A stretch of 51,798 nt of DNA from JAGORM01 sp050255815 (GCA_050255815.1 JBLMVJ010000015.1:1-51798); one strand, 5' to 3'. Numbered from the stretch's first letter, positions 40,050-47,807 are shown. A program made the numbers and translations. Notes: generated by a model not told the origin, from the letters alone.

Positions 40050-40054
40050 ACTCT

Positions 40055-40633
40055 ATGACCGGAAGGACCCATGATTTGGCTGCTTTCACCGCGTTTTCCT
40101 ATGTTGCCGCAACCGTAGCGCTTCCCCATATCAGTTTTGCTACCGTAATAGTTTCCCTTTCTGCAAACCTTATTGGTGGACTAACTCCTGACATAGACCA
40201 GCCCACTGCTGATTTATGGCACAAATTCCCTGCTGGAACGCTGATAGGCAAGGTTTTATATCCGTTGCTGGGAGGACACCGCTTTCTTTCCCACTCTATC
40301 CTTGGAATAGTTCTTTTTGGGATTGGCGCAAAATTTTTATTACAAGCTATGTCCGGGGTATTACTGGTCAATATGGATATAGTCTGGTGGTCTTTTATGA
40401 TAGGATATATTTCCCACCTGGTTATGGATACCTTTACTCATGAAGGAGTTCCGTGGTTATTTCCCATTCCCGTACGTTTTGGAGTTCCGCCATTTAAAGC
40501 GCTACGGATGAAGACCGGGGGCATTATAGAAAAGTCTATAGTATTTCCCGGACTTATGATTCTCACGGGCTATATCTATTACGCACACTATGCTGCATTT
40601 GTCCACATCCTCAAAGCATACATCCAAAAGTAG
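40055..40633 (+). CDS. YdjM-like membrane-bound metal-dependent hydrolase (DUF457)
   Basis: 192 residues with four to five hydrophobic helices. Thr-His-Asp-Leu (4-7), Gly-Leu-Thr-Pro-Asp-Ile-Asp-Gln (about 48), Gly-His-Arg-Phe-Leu-Ser-His-Ser (about 74) and Ser-His-Leu-Val-Met-Asp-Thr-Phe-Thr-His-Glu-Gly (about 122) give the His/Asp metal site of the family. It is probably a membrane phosphatase or phospholipase-like hydrolase of unknown substrate. Its probable -10 lies in a family-B repeat. Confidence 0.88.
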   Translation: MTGRTHDLAAFTAFSYVAATVALPHISFATVIVSLSANLIGGLTPDIDQPTADLWHKFPAGTLIGKVLYPLLGGHRFLSHSILGIVLFGIGAKFLLQAMSGVLLVNMDIVWWSFMIGYISHLVMDTFTHEGVPWLFPIPVRFGVPPFKALRMKTGGIIEKSIVFPGLMILTGYIYYAHYAAFVHILKAYIQK

Positions 40634-40663
40634 TTGATTTCACAGTAAAACTTAACTTATAAT
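40634..40663 (+). promoter_or_regulatory. Leaderless promoter of the 226-residue gene
   Basis: TTGATT (40634-40639), an 18-nt spacer and TATAAT (40658-40663), 8 nt before the ATG at 40672. Confidence 0.8.
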
Positions 40664-40671
40664 ACTGCGTT

Positions 40672-41352
40672 ATGAGCGGAAAAGAACGGAGAAGAAGAAT
40701 ACCCTTTACCGGGGCACAGCTCGCAGACTTGACGTCTATACGCGAAAAGGCACTTACGCGCGGATCTGAGGATATTACACCTGACGCAGTGCCTATTATT
40801 GATGATGTTACAGATCTTGAGGATATACTTTTGCTGACAAAAGATGCCAGGGCAGCATACCGAGAAAAATATGATTTTGATGCACCCAGTTCTTATAAAG
40901 CAGGAGAACTTCTTACCGTGAGAACCTTTGAGTTGCTGGCAAAAAACGGAGTAGATTCGTTTATTGATGAATTTAAAGCATGGGGTAAAAAAACATACCC
41001 TAGTAACAATATTCTGATAAACAGTGCAAGTATAGGTTGTGCCATAGTGGCACAAGCATTTATGAAGAAAGTAGGGGAAGATAGATTTTTTGAAAGAATG
41101 AAGGGGAACAGAAGTGTTTGGAATGAAGGATTTAGTAAGGTAGACGTAGTGGGAGATGACTTAAATCTTTTTTTGGAACGCGGAAGAAAAGGCGCAACAT
41201 TTCCGCCTACACAGAATAAACTGAGCGATTTTGTTCAGTTCTATTCAGTAACAGCTATGAGTGATGCTCATGCCGGTGTAGTAAGGTTAGGTGCAATTGC
41301 TACGTTCAAGGCGGTAGATCATGCGTGGAATTTGCCCGGTGCAACGCGTTAA
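40672..41352 (+). CDS. Uncharacterised 226-residue protein
   Basis: No family recognised. It is soluble and mostly helical, with a basic N-terminus (Gly-Lys-Glu-Arg-Arg-Arg-Arg), an Asp-rich stretch at about 38-55 and a C-terminal half with Phe-Phe-Glu-Arg-Met-Lys-Gly and Asp-Phe-Val-Gln-Phe-Tyr. There is no signal peptide. It is monocistronic and leaderless. It ends 6 nt from the convergent acyltransferase gene. Confidence 0.75.
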   Translation: MSGKERRRRIPFTGAQLADLTSIREKALTRGSEDITPDAVPIIDDVTDLEDILLLTKDARAAYREKYDFDAPSSYKAGELLTVRTFELLAKNGVDSFIDEFKAWGKKTYPSNNILINSASIGCAIVAQAFMKKVGEDRFFERMKGNRSVWNEGFSKVDVVGDDLNLFLERGRKGATFPPTQNKLSDFVQFYSVTAMSDAHAGVVRLGAIATFKAVDHAWNLPGATR

Positions 41353-41358
41353 AATTCC

Positions 41359-42471
41359 TTACTTCAATAGGCTGCTGACGGTTGTAGATTTATCCTCAAA
41401 ATTATCAATTATTTGTTTTCCCCAGATGATTCCCTGTTTTTCTATATGTTCATAGGTAAAACTCCCCAGGGCAGCGGAAAGGACCAAAACTAGAAATAGC
41501 CTTGTAAAGTAGTTGAAGAAGGGGAAGCTGGGGAATAAATCAAAGAATCCCAGAAATGAAAGCAGGTAGATTATTCCACTGTGCCACAGGTATACGCTAA
41601 AACTTATCTTCCCCATAAATACGGTAAATGAATTTACCAGGAATTTGACCGGAAATTTTGAAAGGAAAAGAAGGAGCAGCGCAAAAATTAAGCCATATAA
41701 ATAATGGCCGGCAATAATTTTTAAGCTCAGTGGTGTTTGAAAAATGGTAAGAAAACCCACAAGTCCTAGGAATATGGATATTTCAAGTTTAGACCTGGAG
41801 GTTATTTTCTCATGCATGATTCTGAATATAGTAATTCCCATGAGGAATACCGGCAGCTGGGAAGGAAAGAATTGGAAGGTAAACGTCTGGGCATCAGGGC
41901 TATTTTGTATGGCGGGAATGGTTAAGAGGAATAACCGTAAAAATTGCATGGTAACCATGAAGAAAAACAGGAGCGCCAGGGAACGTTTGATAGAACGCAG
42001 ATAAAAAAAGAACAGGGGGAAGAGGACATAGAAAGAGAACTCAACCGCTATAGACCAGCCACCAAAGACAATGTTATTTATCCAGGCAGGTGAAAACCCA
42101 TTGAGAAATAAAAAGGTGGTTGCAATATTCCCCAAAGAGAAAGATTCATGCTGCAATAGAAAATCCAACAGTATGTAAAAGATAATTGCCAGGTAAAAAA
42201 GTGGTGCGATTCTGAAAAAACGCCTGAGGTAAAAATTGCGTAAGTAATGCTTTTCCTGGGGTTTTCGTTCTAAAAAAGACAAGCTGAGGGTGAATGCGCT
42301 GACTACAAAAAATAGTTGTACTCCCCGTGGTCCTATATCTACAGCTGCTGTTTCTGCAAACCAAGCAGGAAGCCCTGTTTTTCCAAACATCGCTGAATGT
42401 GCCACTAATACCAAAAGAATAGCGATTCCTCTGAGTGAGTCTATGTACTGATATCTTTTGAAGACGTGCAT
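41359..42471 (-). CDS. Acyltransferase 3 family membrane protein (OafA/YrhL-like)
   Basis: 370 residues from Met-His-Val-Phe at 42471, chosen because TACAAT lies 7 nt upstream; a start six codons earlier is possible. It begins Tyr-Ile-Asp-Ser-Leu-Arg-Gly-Ile-Ala, then has Val-Ala-His-Ser, Phe-Phe-Val-Val-Ser-Ala-Phe and Trp-Ser-Ile-Ala-Val-Glu-Phe-Ser-Phe-Tyr. These are the hallmarks of acyltransferase 3, with about ten membrane helices. It likely O-acylates an extracellular glycan such as the polysaccharide made by the 5' cluster. Confidence 0.9.
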   Translation of the reverse strand: MHVFKRYQYIDSLRGIAILLVLVAHSAMFGKTGLPAWFAETAAVDIGPRGVQLFFVVSAFTLSLSFLERKPQEKHYLRNFYLRRFFRIAPLFYLAIIFYILLDFLLQHESFSLGNIATTFLFLNGFSPAWINNIVFGGWSIAVEFSFYVLFPLFFFYLRSIKRSLALLFFFMVTMQFLRLFLLTIPAIQNSPDAQTFTFQFFPSQLPVFLMGITIFRIMHEKITSRSKLEISIFLGLVGFLTIFQTPLSLKIIAGHYLYGLIFALLLLFLSKFPVKFLVNSFTVFMGKISFSVYLWHSGIIYLLSFLGFFDLFPSFPFFNYFTRLFLVLVLSAALGSFTYEHIEKQGIIWGKQIIDNFEDKSTTVSSLLK

Positions 42472-42478
42472 GTTGCCT

Positions 42479-42484
42479 ATTGTA
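42479..42484 (-). promoter_or_regulatory. -10 box for a leaderless acyltransferase start
   Basis: TACAAT on the minus strand, 7 nt from the ATG at 42471. No clear -35 was found. Confidence 0.5.
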
Positions 42485-42561
42485 CACAATCTCAGATATC
42501 AGTAGTACCACTTTCCTTTGTACCGTTCTCATTCACCGGCTTCCTGCTTGCCTGCCCAAAC

Positions 42562-43197
42562 TTATGTTAACGTATGATGTCTCCTGTGTTCCCTGTCTTC
42601 ATATTCCGGTTCTTCATTTGCCCTGTCTGCAAAGCGTGGTTTTGACAGTATCCTTCTTTCCTGGTCTGTCTGACTAATTACTTTTGCATCAGATACATTA
42701 TATTCGTCAAATATATCTGAGGCTTCGGAAACCCTATCATCTTCTACCGGAACTGCCAGTAAAATTGCGCCCTCTTGTATACTGTTGTTATACCGGTCTG
42801 CTTCTTCATGTGTCATACCAAAGAAGGAAGTAAGTGCTCCTATAATTCCTCCTGCTGCTGCGCCGGTTGCTGCTCCTGACGCAGTGGTGGCGGCTGCACC
42901 TCCCAGGCCCAGGGCTGTTGCAATGGGTCCACCTATAAAAAATGCCCCTACACCCGGGAGGACTAAAGAGGCCAGAAGTCCTGCTAAACCGCCCAGGACG
43001 GCACCAGTTGCAACTCCGGTTGCTGCACCGCCTACCATTTCTCCAACACCTGTGTTTTTTGAAATTTCCATTGCTTCCCGCCGGTCTTTCATGACTATAG
43101 ATAGATCTTGGGGGTTGTAGCCTAACTCCCTAAGTTCAGAAATAGCTTCTTCCACATCTGTGCGTTTTTCAAATATTCCCAGAATTGTTTTTGCCAT
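42562..43197 (-). CDS. Glycine-zipper protein related to general stress protein 17M-like (YflT-like) domains
   Basis: 211 residues from Met-Ala-Lys-Thr-Ile at 43197; an upstream frame to 43275 lacks family-like sequence. The N-terminal 45 residues (Phe-Glu-Lys-Arg-Thr-Asp-Val-Glu-Glu-Ala, Leu-Gly-Tyr) resemble the heat-induced stress protein domain. A long Gly/Ala stretch follows (about 50-120), with hydrophobic helices that could insert into membrane. A C-terminal domain has Ala-Val-Pro-Val-Glu-Asp-Asp. The role may be stress-related, but this is weak. Confidence 0.65.
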   Translation of the reverse strand: MAKTILGIFEKRTDVEEAISELRELGYNPQDLSIVMKDRREAMEISKNTGVGEMVGGAATGVATGAVLGGLAGLLASLVLPGVGAFFIGGPIATALGLGGAAATTASGAATGAAAGGIIGALTSFFGMTHEEADRYNNSIQEGAILLAVPVEDDRVSEASDIFDEYNVSDAKVISQTDQERRILSKPRFADRANEEPEYEDREHRRHHTLT

Positions 43198-43293
43198 ATT
43201 ATGGAATATGGTATTCCAACTTGTGAAAGATTCAATAAAGAAAAGGTAAGATTCCTGCAAGATAAAGCCTTCCATAAGGATAGTAGATACCTT

Positions 43294-43863
43294 TTAGTGA
43301 GAAGAGTCCTTAAGCCGTGAGTAGACAACTATCCTTTGGGTGTAACTTTTAGAAGCACCGTCCCATACGCCTGCACAGGTAATAAGGTTCAGCATGGGAA
43401 CAGTGTTGGGGCTAAAAATCCGCATGAGCGGGATATCAGTAACCGGATATTTAGCTTCTTCAACTACTGAGAATGTATAGCTTTTACCTTTTGTGTCAAT
43501 CACCCGGATAATATCTCCGGGAGAGAGGTCTTTTAAATTCCAAAAAACAGAAGGAGATCCGGTGGGGGTGTCAAAATGTCCGTCTATCACGGCTGAACCT
43601 AGTTCACCCGGTTTAGGGCCATATTTGTACCATGCAGTGTTATAAACATTTTTAGGTACATCCATCCTGTTTTCCTTATCCACCCCTACAGCCTCTATAG
43701 GTGCGGAAACATCAAGTTTTGGAATAACGATTTGGGTAGGAATATCTACAGAAGTTTTTGAGGATACACTTGCTCTCGTGTATTGGGCTTGGCCTTTCTG
43801 GAGCACAAAAGCGGAACCAATTCCCAGAACGGCAAACACCAATAGTAAAAATAGCTTTTTCAT
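43294..43863 (-). CDS. Sortase (class D/E/F-like transpeptidase)
   Basis: 189 residues. There is an N-terminal signal-anchor helix (about 3-20). The catalytic residues are His96 in Val-Ile-Asp-Gly-His-Phe-Asp, Cys163 in Leu-Ile-Thr-Cys-Ala-Gly and Arg177 in Thr-Gln-Arg-Ile-Val-Val. It cuts substrate proteins at an LPXTG-like motif and joins them to the cell wall. The gene directly upstream on the same strand encodes a 63-residue protein ending in an LPXTG-like motif. The two genes are 47 nt apart, with a strong hairpin between. Confidence 0.9.
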   Translation of the reverse strand: MKKLFLLLVFAVLGIGSAFVLQKGQAQYTRASVSSKTSVDIPTQIVIPKLDVSAPIEAVGVDKENRMDVPKNVYNTAWYKYGPKPGELGSAVIDGHFDTPTGSPSVFWNLKDLSPGDIIRVIDTKGKSYTFSVVEEAKYPVTDIPLMRIFSPNTVPMLNLITCAGVWDGASKSYTQRIVVYSRLKDSSH

Positions 43864-43871
43864 ATTTCCGC

Positions 43872-43897
43872 GGGGACACAGTATATTCTGTGTCCCC
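43872..43897. other. Perfect 10-bp hairpin between the small substrate gene and the sortase gene
   Basis: GGGGACACAG, a 6-nt loop TATATT, then CTGTGTCCCC. On the minus-strand transcript it follows the stop of the 63-residue gene and precedes the sortase ATG. It has no T-run, so it more likely stabilises the upstream message or reduces read-through than terminates outright. Confidence 0.7.
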
Positions 43898-43910
43898 TGC
43901 TTTTAGGTTT

Positions 43911-44102
43911 CTAGAAGCCTGTCCTTGGCGCGTTTGGCGTTGTGGTACCTGACGGGGTACCAGTGGCGGTTGGTGTGTTAGTTGGCATCATAGTAGATGT
44001 AGGCGTAGCTGTGGGAGTGTATGTTTGTCCATACACAACAACTGAAGTCATAAAGAACGAAAATACAAATACTATAGCTGCCATTATAAGAGTTTTAATC
44101 AT
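43911..44102 (-). CDS. Tiny secreted Thr/Pro-rich protein, probable sortase substrate
   Basis: 63 residues. A signal peptide or membrane helix occupies about 3-25. Residues 27-55 are almost only Thr, Pro, Ser, Ala and Met. The C-terminus is Asn-Ala-Pro-Arg-Thr-Gly-Phe followed directly by a stop. Pro-Arg-Thr-Gly resembles the LPXTG sorting motif, but the membrane helix and basic tail normally after it are absent. A strong AAAGGAGG lies 11-14 nt upstream of the ATG, suggesting high expression. It is adjacent to the sortase gene. Confidence 0.72.
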   Translation of the reverse strand: MIKTLIMAAIVFVFSFFMTSVVVYGQTYTPTATPTSTMMPTNTPTATGTPSGTTTPNAPRTGF

Positions 44103-44209
44103 TCGTATATTCCCCTCCTTTCTCTTAAAGATCCCAGATATTATGAGATCTATTTTTAAGGGTTGGGAGAAAACACCGTAAGTATTTATTAAGACTTTCT
44201 GTCCTATAG

Positions 44210-44238
44210 TTGCTGACTTAAAAAAACCCTGTTATAAT
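44210..44238 (+). promoter_or_regulatory. Leaderless promoter of the 233-residue gene
   Basis: TTGCTG (44210-44215), a 17-nt spacer and TATAAT (44233-44238), 8 nt before the ATG at 44247. Confidence 0.78.
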
Positions 44239-44246
44239 TTCTCCCT

Positions 44247-44948
44247 ATGGCAAGTCCAGAGCAAAACCCCATAAGGAGGTTTCTTCCTGTTAGAAAAGAA
44301 GCTTCCAGGAATGTAACCCCTGCAGTTCACCAAGAAGAAGCTGAGATGCTTCCATTTTTCTTAGATATGGAAAAACAGGCATTGGAGAGAGCCAGAAAAA
44401 GGCCGGGAGCACTGAGAAGAGAGGCAATGAAAATAAGAGAGCCGGATGATTCCCAGCCGCTATTGGCTGCATCCTTGGTTTATGAAGAGGCTAATATTTA
44501 TTTTTTTAATGCAGAAATGATGCTTGGCGTGAATGACATGAGGGCGTTTGCCGCATGTTTTGATTTTGCCTACGGTATGTTTTATGTTTACAGCAGTATT
44601 CCCATAGCTGAGCAGGCCCGCAATAAAGATTTGACAGAAGAGATTGCAACGGTTATTGACCGGTCTACGGAAGCGCAGGGAAGAGGTATGGCAGAGCGGG
44701 TAGACGCTTACCTTTCTGCACTGAGAAAAACCCGGGAGAGTGCACAGATTCTTGAAGAGGACCCAACAGGATTTGCCCTGGTAGATGAGCTGGTAAAGGA
44801 TGACGGAAGAATTATGCTTGCCCCAGATTCAGCAACCAATCAAATAGTAAACAGGAAGATATTTGATGCAGGGAGAATGGCAGCTGCAGAGTTATATAAA
44901 GCAACCTACCAAGCCATAGAACCACTTTTTGAAGAGACCTCTTCCTGA
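44247..44948 (+). CDS. Uncharacterised 233-residue helical protein
   Basis: No family recognised. It is soluble and predicted to be almost entirely helical and charged. The central stretch has Ala-Ala-Ser-Leu-Val-Tyr-Glu-Glu-Ala-Asn-Ile-Tyr and Phe-Ala-Ala-Cys-Phe-Asp-Phe-Ala-Tyr-Gly. There is no signal peptide. It is leaderless and monocistronic, and converges with the next gene with a 7-nt gap. Confidence 0.74.
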   Translation: MASPEQNPIRRFLPVRKEASRNVTPAVHQEEAEMLPFFLDMEKQALERARKRPGALRREAMKIREPDDSQPLLAASLVYEEANIYFFNAEMMLGVNDMRAFAACFDFAYGMFYVYSSIPIAEQARNKDLTEEIATVIDRSTEAQGRGMAERVDAYLSALRKTRESAQILEEDPTGFALVDELVKDDGRIMLAPDSATNQIVNRKIFDAGRMAAAELYKATYQAIEPLFEETSS

Positions 44949-44955
44949 TTTTATT

Positions 44956-45435
44956 TTATACAAAACCTTTAATGATTCTAAAACTTTGGATAGCTTCAGG
45001 AGGGGTAGCTCCGGGAAGCCAGCCATAAAATCCACCACCTAACACCTGGAGTACATAACTACCAAACGCTCCTATATCAATTCCGGTATACGTTTCTCCA
45101 ATGCAAATGGTACGCGTTTGTCTATCTAATATAAAAGGGTTATTGGGGTAATCGGTGGGTTTTTCCAGTGGAAGTGCGTCATCTAACAGTGGAATGGTGC
45201 CATTATTTTTTGACTTTAACATGTTGCCGCAGCTATCAATTTCTCTTCGAATCCTATTTATCTGTTCAGGGGTGGCATAAGGTATTGATTGCAGTAGGGT
45301 AGTAGTAGCGTATCCGCAAAATTCTACCCGGGGCATAGGGGGTAGTTCTCCCATGCCTAGCCTATTCACGTATACAGCTGAAAACCCAAAGTCTCCAACA
45401 TGTCCCCTATTTGCAGTCTCAATAATTATGGACAT
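44956..45435 (-). CDS. Uncharacterised 159-residue protein
   Basis: No family recognised. It is soluble, with a beta-like start (Ser-Ile-Ile-Ile-Glu-Thr-Ala). A Pro-Pro-Met-Pro segment near 32-35 and two cysteines (about 40 and 69) follow. The end is Gly-rich (Val-Leu-Gly-Gly-Gly-Phe-Tyr-Gly-Trp). Its promoter is leaderless, and the preceding ATG and spacing leave no room for a ribosome-binding site. Confidence 0.72.
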   Translation of the reverse strand: MSIIIETANRGHVGDFGFSAVYVNRLGMGELPPMPRVEFCGYATTTLLQSIPYATPEQINRIRREIDSCGNMLKSKNNGTIPLLDDALPLEKPTDYPNNPFILDRQTRTICIGETYTGIDIGAFGSYVLQVLGGGFYGWLPGATPPEAIQSFRIIKGFV

Positions 45436-45441
45436 GAGGGT

Positions 45442-45470
45442 ATTATAAGAAGTTGATGAGGCGAAGTCAA
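45442..45470 (-). promoter_or_regulatory. Leaderless promoter of the 159-residue gene
   Basis: On the minus strand TTGACT, a 17-nt spacer and TATAAT end 6 nt before the ATG (45435), placing the A of ATG at about +1. Confidence 0.85.
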
Positions 45471-45491
45471 ACTATAGGGTATGATATTGAA

Positions 45492-45521
45492 AAATCTTCT
45501 AAAGACTCGCCCAGAAGATTT
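45492..45521. repeat. Hairpin flanking the nuclease/CAP gene pair, left copy
   Basis: AAATCTTCT (45492-45500) pairs with AGAAGATTT (45513-45521). The same two arms, extended to 13 bp, occur at 47644-47674 on the far side of the two secreted-protein genes. Confidence 0.6.
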
Positions 45522-45585
45522 CTAAGTAGGTTCCCGGTTGGGAGAGATTAGAAAAAAACTTCAAAGTGATATAATCTCAAACAGA

Positions 45586-46323
45586 ATGAAGCGGATATTG
45601 CTTGTTATCAGTTTTTTGTTTCTCGCACTTGTACCAAGAGTACACGCTCAAGATACAACCTTTAAAGTATTAAAGGTTATCGATGGAGACACCATACAAG
45701 TTGACATACGAGGGAAGAAGGAAACAGTAAGGTTACTTGGTATTGACACACCAGAAACTGTTGACCCACGGAAGCCAGTTCAATGTTTTGGGGAAGCTGC
45801 AAGCGACAAAATGAAGTCAATTGTAAGCGGTAAATCCGTTATTCTTATTAATGACAGTACTCAAGGTAACAGAGATAAATACAATCGTCTTCTCCGTTAC
45901 GTCTATCTCCCAGATAAGGTACGCACTTTTGTTAACGGAGAAATGGTAAAGCAAGGATTTGCATTTAGTTATCGCCAATACCCGACAAAAATGCTCACAA
46001 AATTTAATAATTTTGAAACATACGCTCGCGAACACAAGCTTGGCTTATGGGGGTCGTGTCCAGTAAATGCTGCCTCTACACCAAAAACTACAAAAACCAC
46101 TATCCAGAAAACAATTGCTCCTACAAGATCTTACGTTGCCCCTGTGCGGTCAAATTCCATACAAACTACTACAAATGCTACGGGAGGGTTTAGTTGTTCT
46201 GGGAAAACTACCTGTGGTCAAATGACAAGTTGCTCAGAAGCACAATTCTATCTCAATAGCTGTGGTGTTAGCAGACTTGATGGGGATAAGGACGGAACCC
46301 CTTGCGAGTCATTATGTAATTGA
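45586..46323 (+). CDS. Secreted thermonuclease (SNase-like) with C-terminal Excalibur-type calcium-binding motif
   Basis: 245 residues from Met-Lys-Arg-Ile at 45586, which gives a proper signal peptide ending near Val-His-Ala-Gln. A frame from 45538 adds 16 unlikely residues. The SNase domain has Val-Ile-Asp-Gly-Asp-Thr-Ile, Val-Arg-Leu-Leu-Gly-Ile-Asp-Thr-Pro-Glu and Tyr-Asn-Arg-Leu-Leu-Arg-Tyr-Val, so the catalytic Arg, Glu and Arg are present. The end has Cys pairs and Leu-Asp-Gly-Asp-Lys-Asp-Gly-Thr-Pro-Cys-Glu, the Excalibur motif. It degrades extracellular DNA/RNA with calcium, perhaps for nucleotide scavenging. TATAAT lies 10 nt before this ATG. Confidence 0.92.
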   Translation: MKRILLVISFLFLALVPRVHAQDTTFKVLKVIDGDTIQVDIRGKKETVRLLGIDTPETVDPRKPVQCFGEAASDKMKSIVSGKSVILINDSTQGNRDKYNRLLRYVYLPDKVRTFVNGEMVKQGFAFSYRQYPTKMLTKFNNFETYAREHKLGLWGSCPVNAASTPKTTKTTIQKTIAPTRSYVAPVRSNSIQTTTNATGGFSCSGKTTCGQMTSCSEAQFYLNSCGVSRLDGDKDGTPCESLCN

Positions 46324-46354
46324 GTAATTACAGAGATTATGCCAAAGTAATGGT

Positions 46355-47524
46355 ATGGGTACGCACCATAAAGCATATCACAACTCCTTTCGGAGATTTA
46401 GCAAGCTTCATATTGGTTTAAAATTGTTACTGATTGGTTTTGTTGCATTCCTTTTCCTTTCATCAACCATAGTTGTACTAGGCATGAAAGGAATTTTTGT
46501 GGCAAATTGGGTTATGCGGTATGACAGTACTGGAAATTCAAAATGGTTTAAACCTGCACCAGCCTCTACTGCACTTCCTGAAATAAAGCCTTATACCGCT
46601 GATGCTGTCGTAGAGCAAATTAATAAAAGAAGAATAGAAGAAGGCGCAAATGCGCTTACCGTTAATGACCAACTTACAAATGCTGCAAATGCAAAAACGG
46701 AGGATATGATGAGTAAGAATTATTTTGATTATAAAGGTCCTGACGGAAAAGAATGGTGGACACCTATTGCTGAAGCTGGATATAACTACGATTATTCAAA
46801 CATCGCAATTGCTCAAGGTTACACTTTTGTAAATGATGTACTAGATAACTGGTTTAGCAAGGAGGACATAAAAAAGAACATGCTCAATAAAATATATAAA
46901 GATATAGGTGTAAGCGTCAAAAGCGGAAATTATCAAGGAGCAGACTCAACGCTTGTTGTTGTGTATCTCGCAAACAAACAGCAGCAGAATATAAGGACTA
47001 CGACAACCTTACAGGGTAAGGTTACTTGTACAGGTCCTGACGGAAAGACTTTCATTACAACGGCACAGGAATGTACTGATTTTAATACCAAATGGGGAAA
47101 TTTACCGAAGCCTACTGCACCCAAAAGTCTACCTGTACAGTCAAAACCTTCTTATCCTAGCTATGTAAGTATAGCATGCGTTACCGTATATGGAACATAT
47201 GCTTCCTATGGGAAAGACTACAACGAAGCAAGCAAGTATTGTATTGATCTTCAACAGAATGCGTTGAACTTGCAAAAATCCGTTCCTACAGTCTATATTC
47301 CGAATAACACATATCAGCCAGCGCCTACAACGCCTCCGTACCCTACCGATGAATGTAACAAAATTAAATCAGAGTGGATTTCCTTCAAAGAACAGTTTAA
47401 TGCTTCAATGATGAATAACTTTAATAGCTCTGCTGATGGAGTAATAGCGCTTGAAGGATACAGACAGCAGTACCAAAGTGAATATACTAATTCTGGTTGC
47501 TATGGCACTTTAAGTCTATTTTAA
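46355..47524 (+). CDS. Membrane-anchored CAP/SCP-domain protein
   Basis: 389 residues. There is one membrane helix at about 20-45. A CAP domain at about 85-215 has Val-Val-Glu-Gln-Ile-Asn-Lys-Arg-Arg, Leu-Thr-Asn-Ala-Ala-Asn-Ala-Lys, Met-Ser-Lys-Asn-Tyr-Phe and Tyr-Lys-Asp-Ile-Gly-Val. A Pro/Tyr-rich, Cys-containing region follows to the end. Bacterial CAP proteins are secreted and of uncertain function. It follows the nuclease by 31 nt, so both are probably co-expressed surface proteins. Confidence 0.82.
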   Translation: MGTHHKAYHNSFRRFSKLHIGLKLLLIGFVAFLFLSSTIVVLGMKGIFVANWVMRYDSTGNSKWFKPAPASTALPEIKPYTADAVVEQINKRRIEEGANALTVNDQLTNAANAKTEDMMSKNYFDYKGPDGKEWWTPIAEAGYNYDYSNIAIAQGYTFVNDVLDNWFSKEDIKKNMLNKIYKDIGVSVKSGNYQGADSTLVVVYLANKQQQNIRTTTTLQGKVTCTGPDGKTFITTAQECTDFNTKWGNLPKPTAPKSLPVQSKPSYPSYVSIACVTVYGTYASYGKDYNEASKYCIDLQQNALNLQKSVPTVYIPNNTYQPAPTTPPYPTDECNKIKSEWISFKEQFNASMMNNFNSSADGVIALEGYRQQYQSEYTNSGCYGTLSLF

Positions 47525-47543
47525 CATTACAACGTTTTGCACT

Positions 47544-47631
47544 AGGGATTCGAGTCACAAGTTCTCCGACGTTGTCGGAGCCTTGCGACCCCGCCTTTTT
47601 CACTATGCTCAGTCCGGCCGTTCGAATCCCT
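47544..47631. repeat. 88-nt element with tRNA-T-arm-like inverted ends
   Basis: AGGGATTCGA (47544-47553) and TCGAATCCCT (47622-47631) are perfect complements. The right end continues as CCCGCTA, so it looks like the T-arm and acceptor end of a tRNA. Inside is a 7-bp hairpin CTCCGAC-GTT-GTCGGAG. No complete tRNA can be folded. Confidence 0.6.
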
Positions 47632-47643
47632 CCCGCTATTAAA

Positions 47644-47674
47644 AAATCTTCTGAGCATTAAGCTCAGAAGATTT
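47644..47674 (+). terminator. Strong hairpin after the CAP gene, probable terminator
   Basis: AAATCTTCTGAGC and GCTCAGAAGATTT form a perfect 13-bp stem with a 5-nt loop, A-rich before and ATTTCC after. The T-run is short. It also shares both arms with the hairpin at 45492-45521, so it may mark the edge of a cassette. Confidence 0.6.
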
Positions 47675-47801
47675 CCTTAGTGACCCACACTTTACAGAAT
47701 TGGAACCAGCTTCTACTCTCTCTCAATGAGTGGAAACAGATTCTCAATCCTAGCTTAGCCCCAAACCTAGCCTACAACTACCATTAGGGATTAGAATCGT
47801 A

Positions 47802-47807
47802 TATACT
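47802..47807 (+). promoter_or_regulatory. -10 box for a leaderless NUDIX gene start
   Basis: TATACT ends 7 nt before the ATG at 47815. The -35 (TACCAT at 17 nt) is poor. Confidence 0.5.

Noticed and set aside
43872..43897. The GGGGACACAG hairpin as a full terminator for the small sortase-substrate gene
   Set aside because: No T-run follows on the minus-strand transcript. Listed as a hairpin of unknown effect instead.
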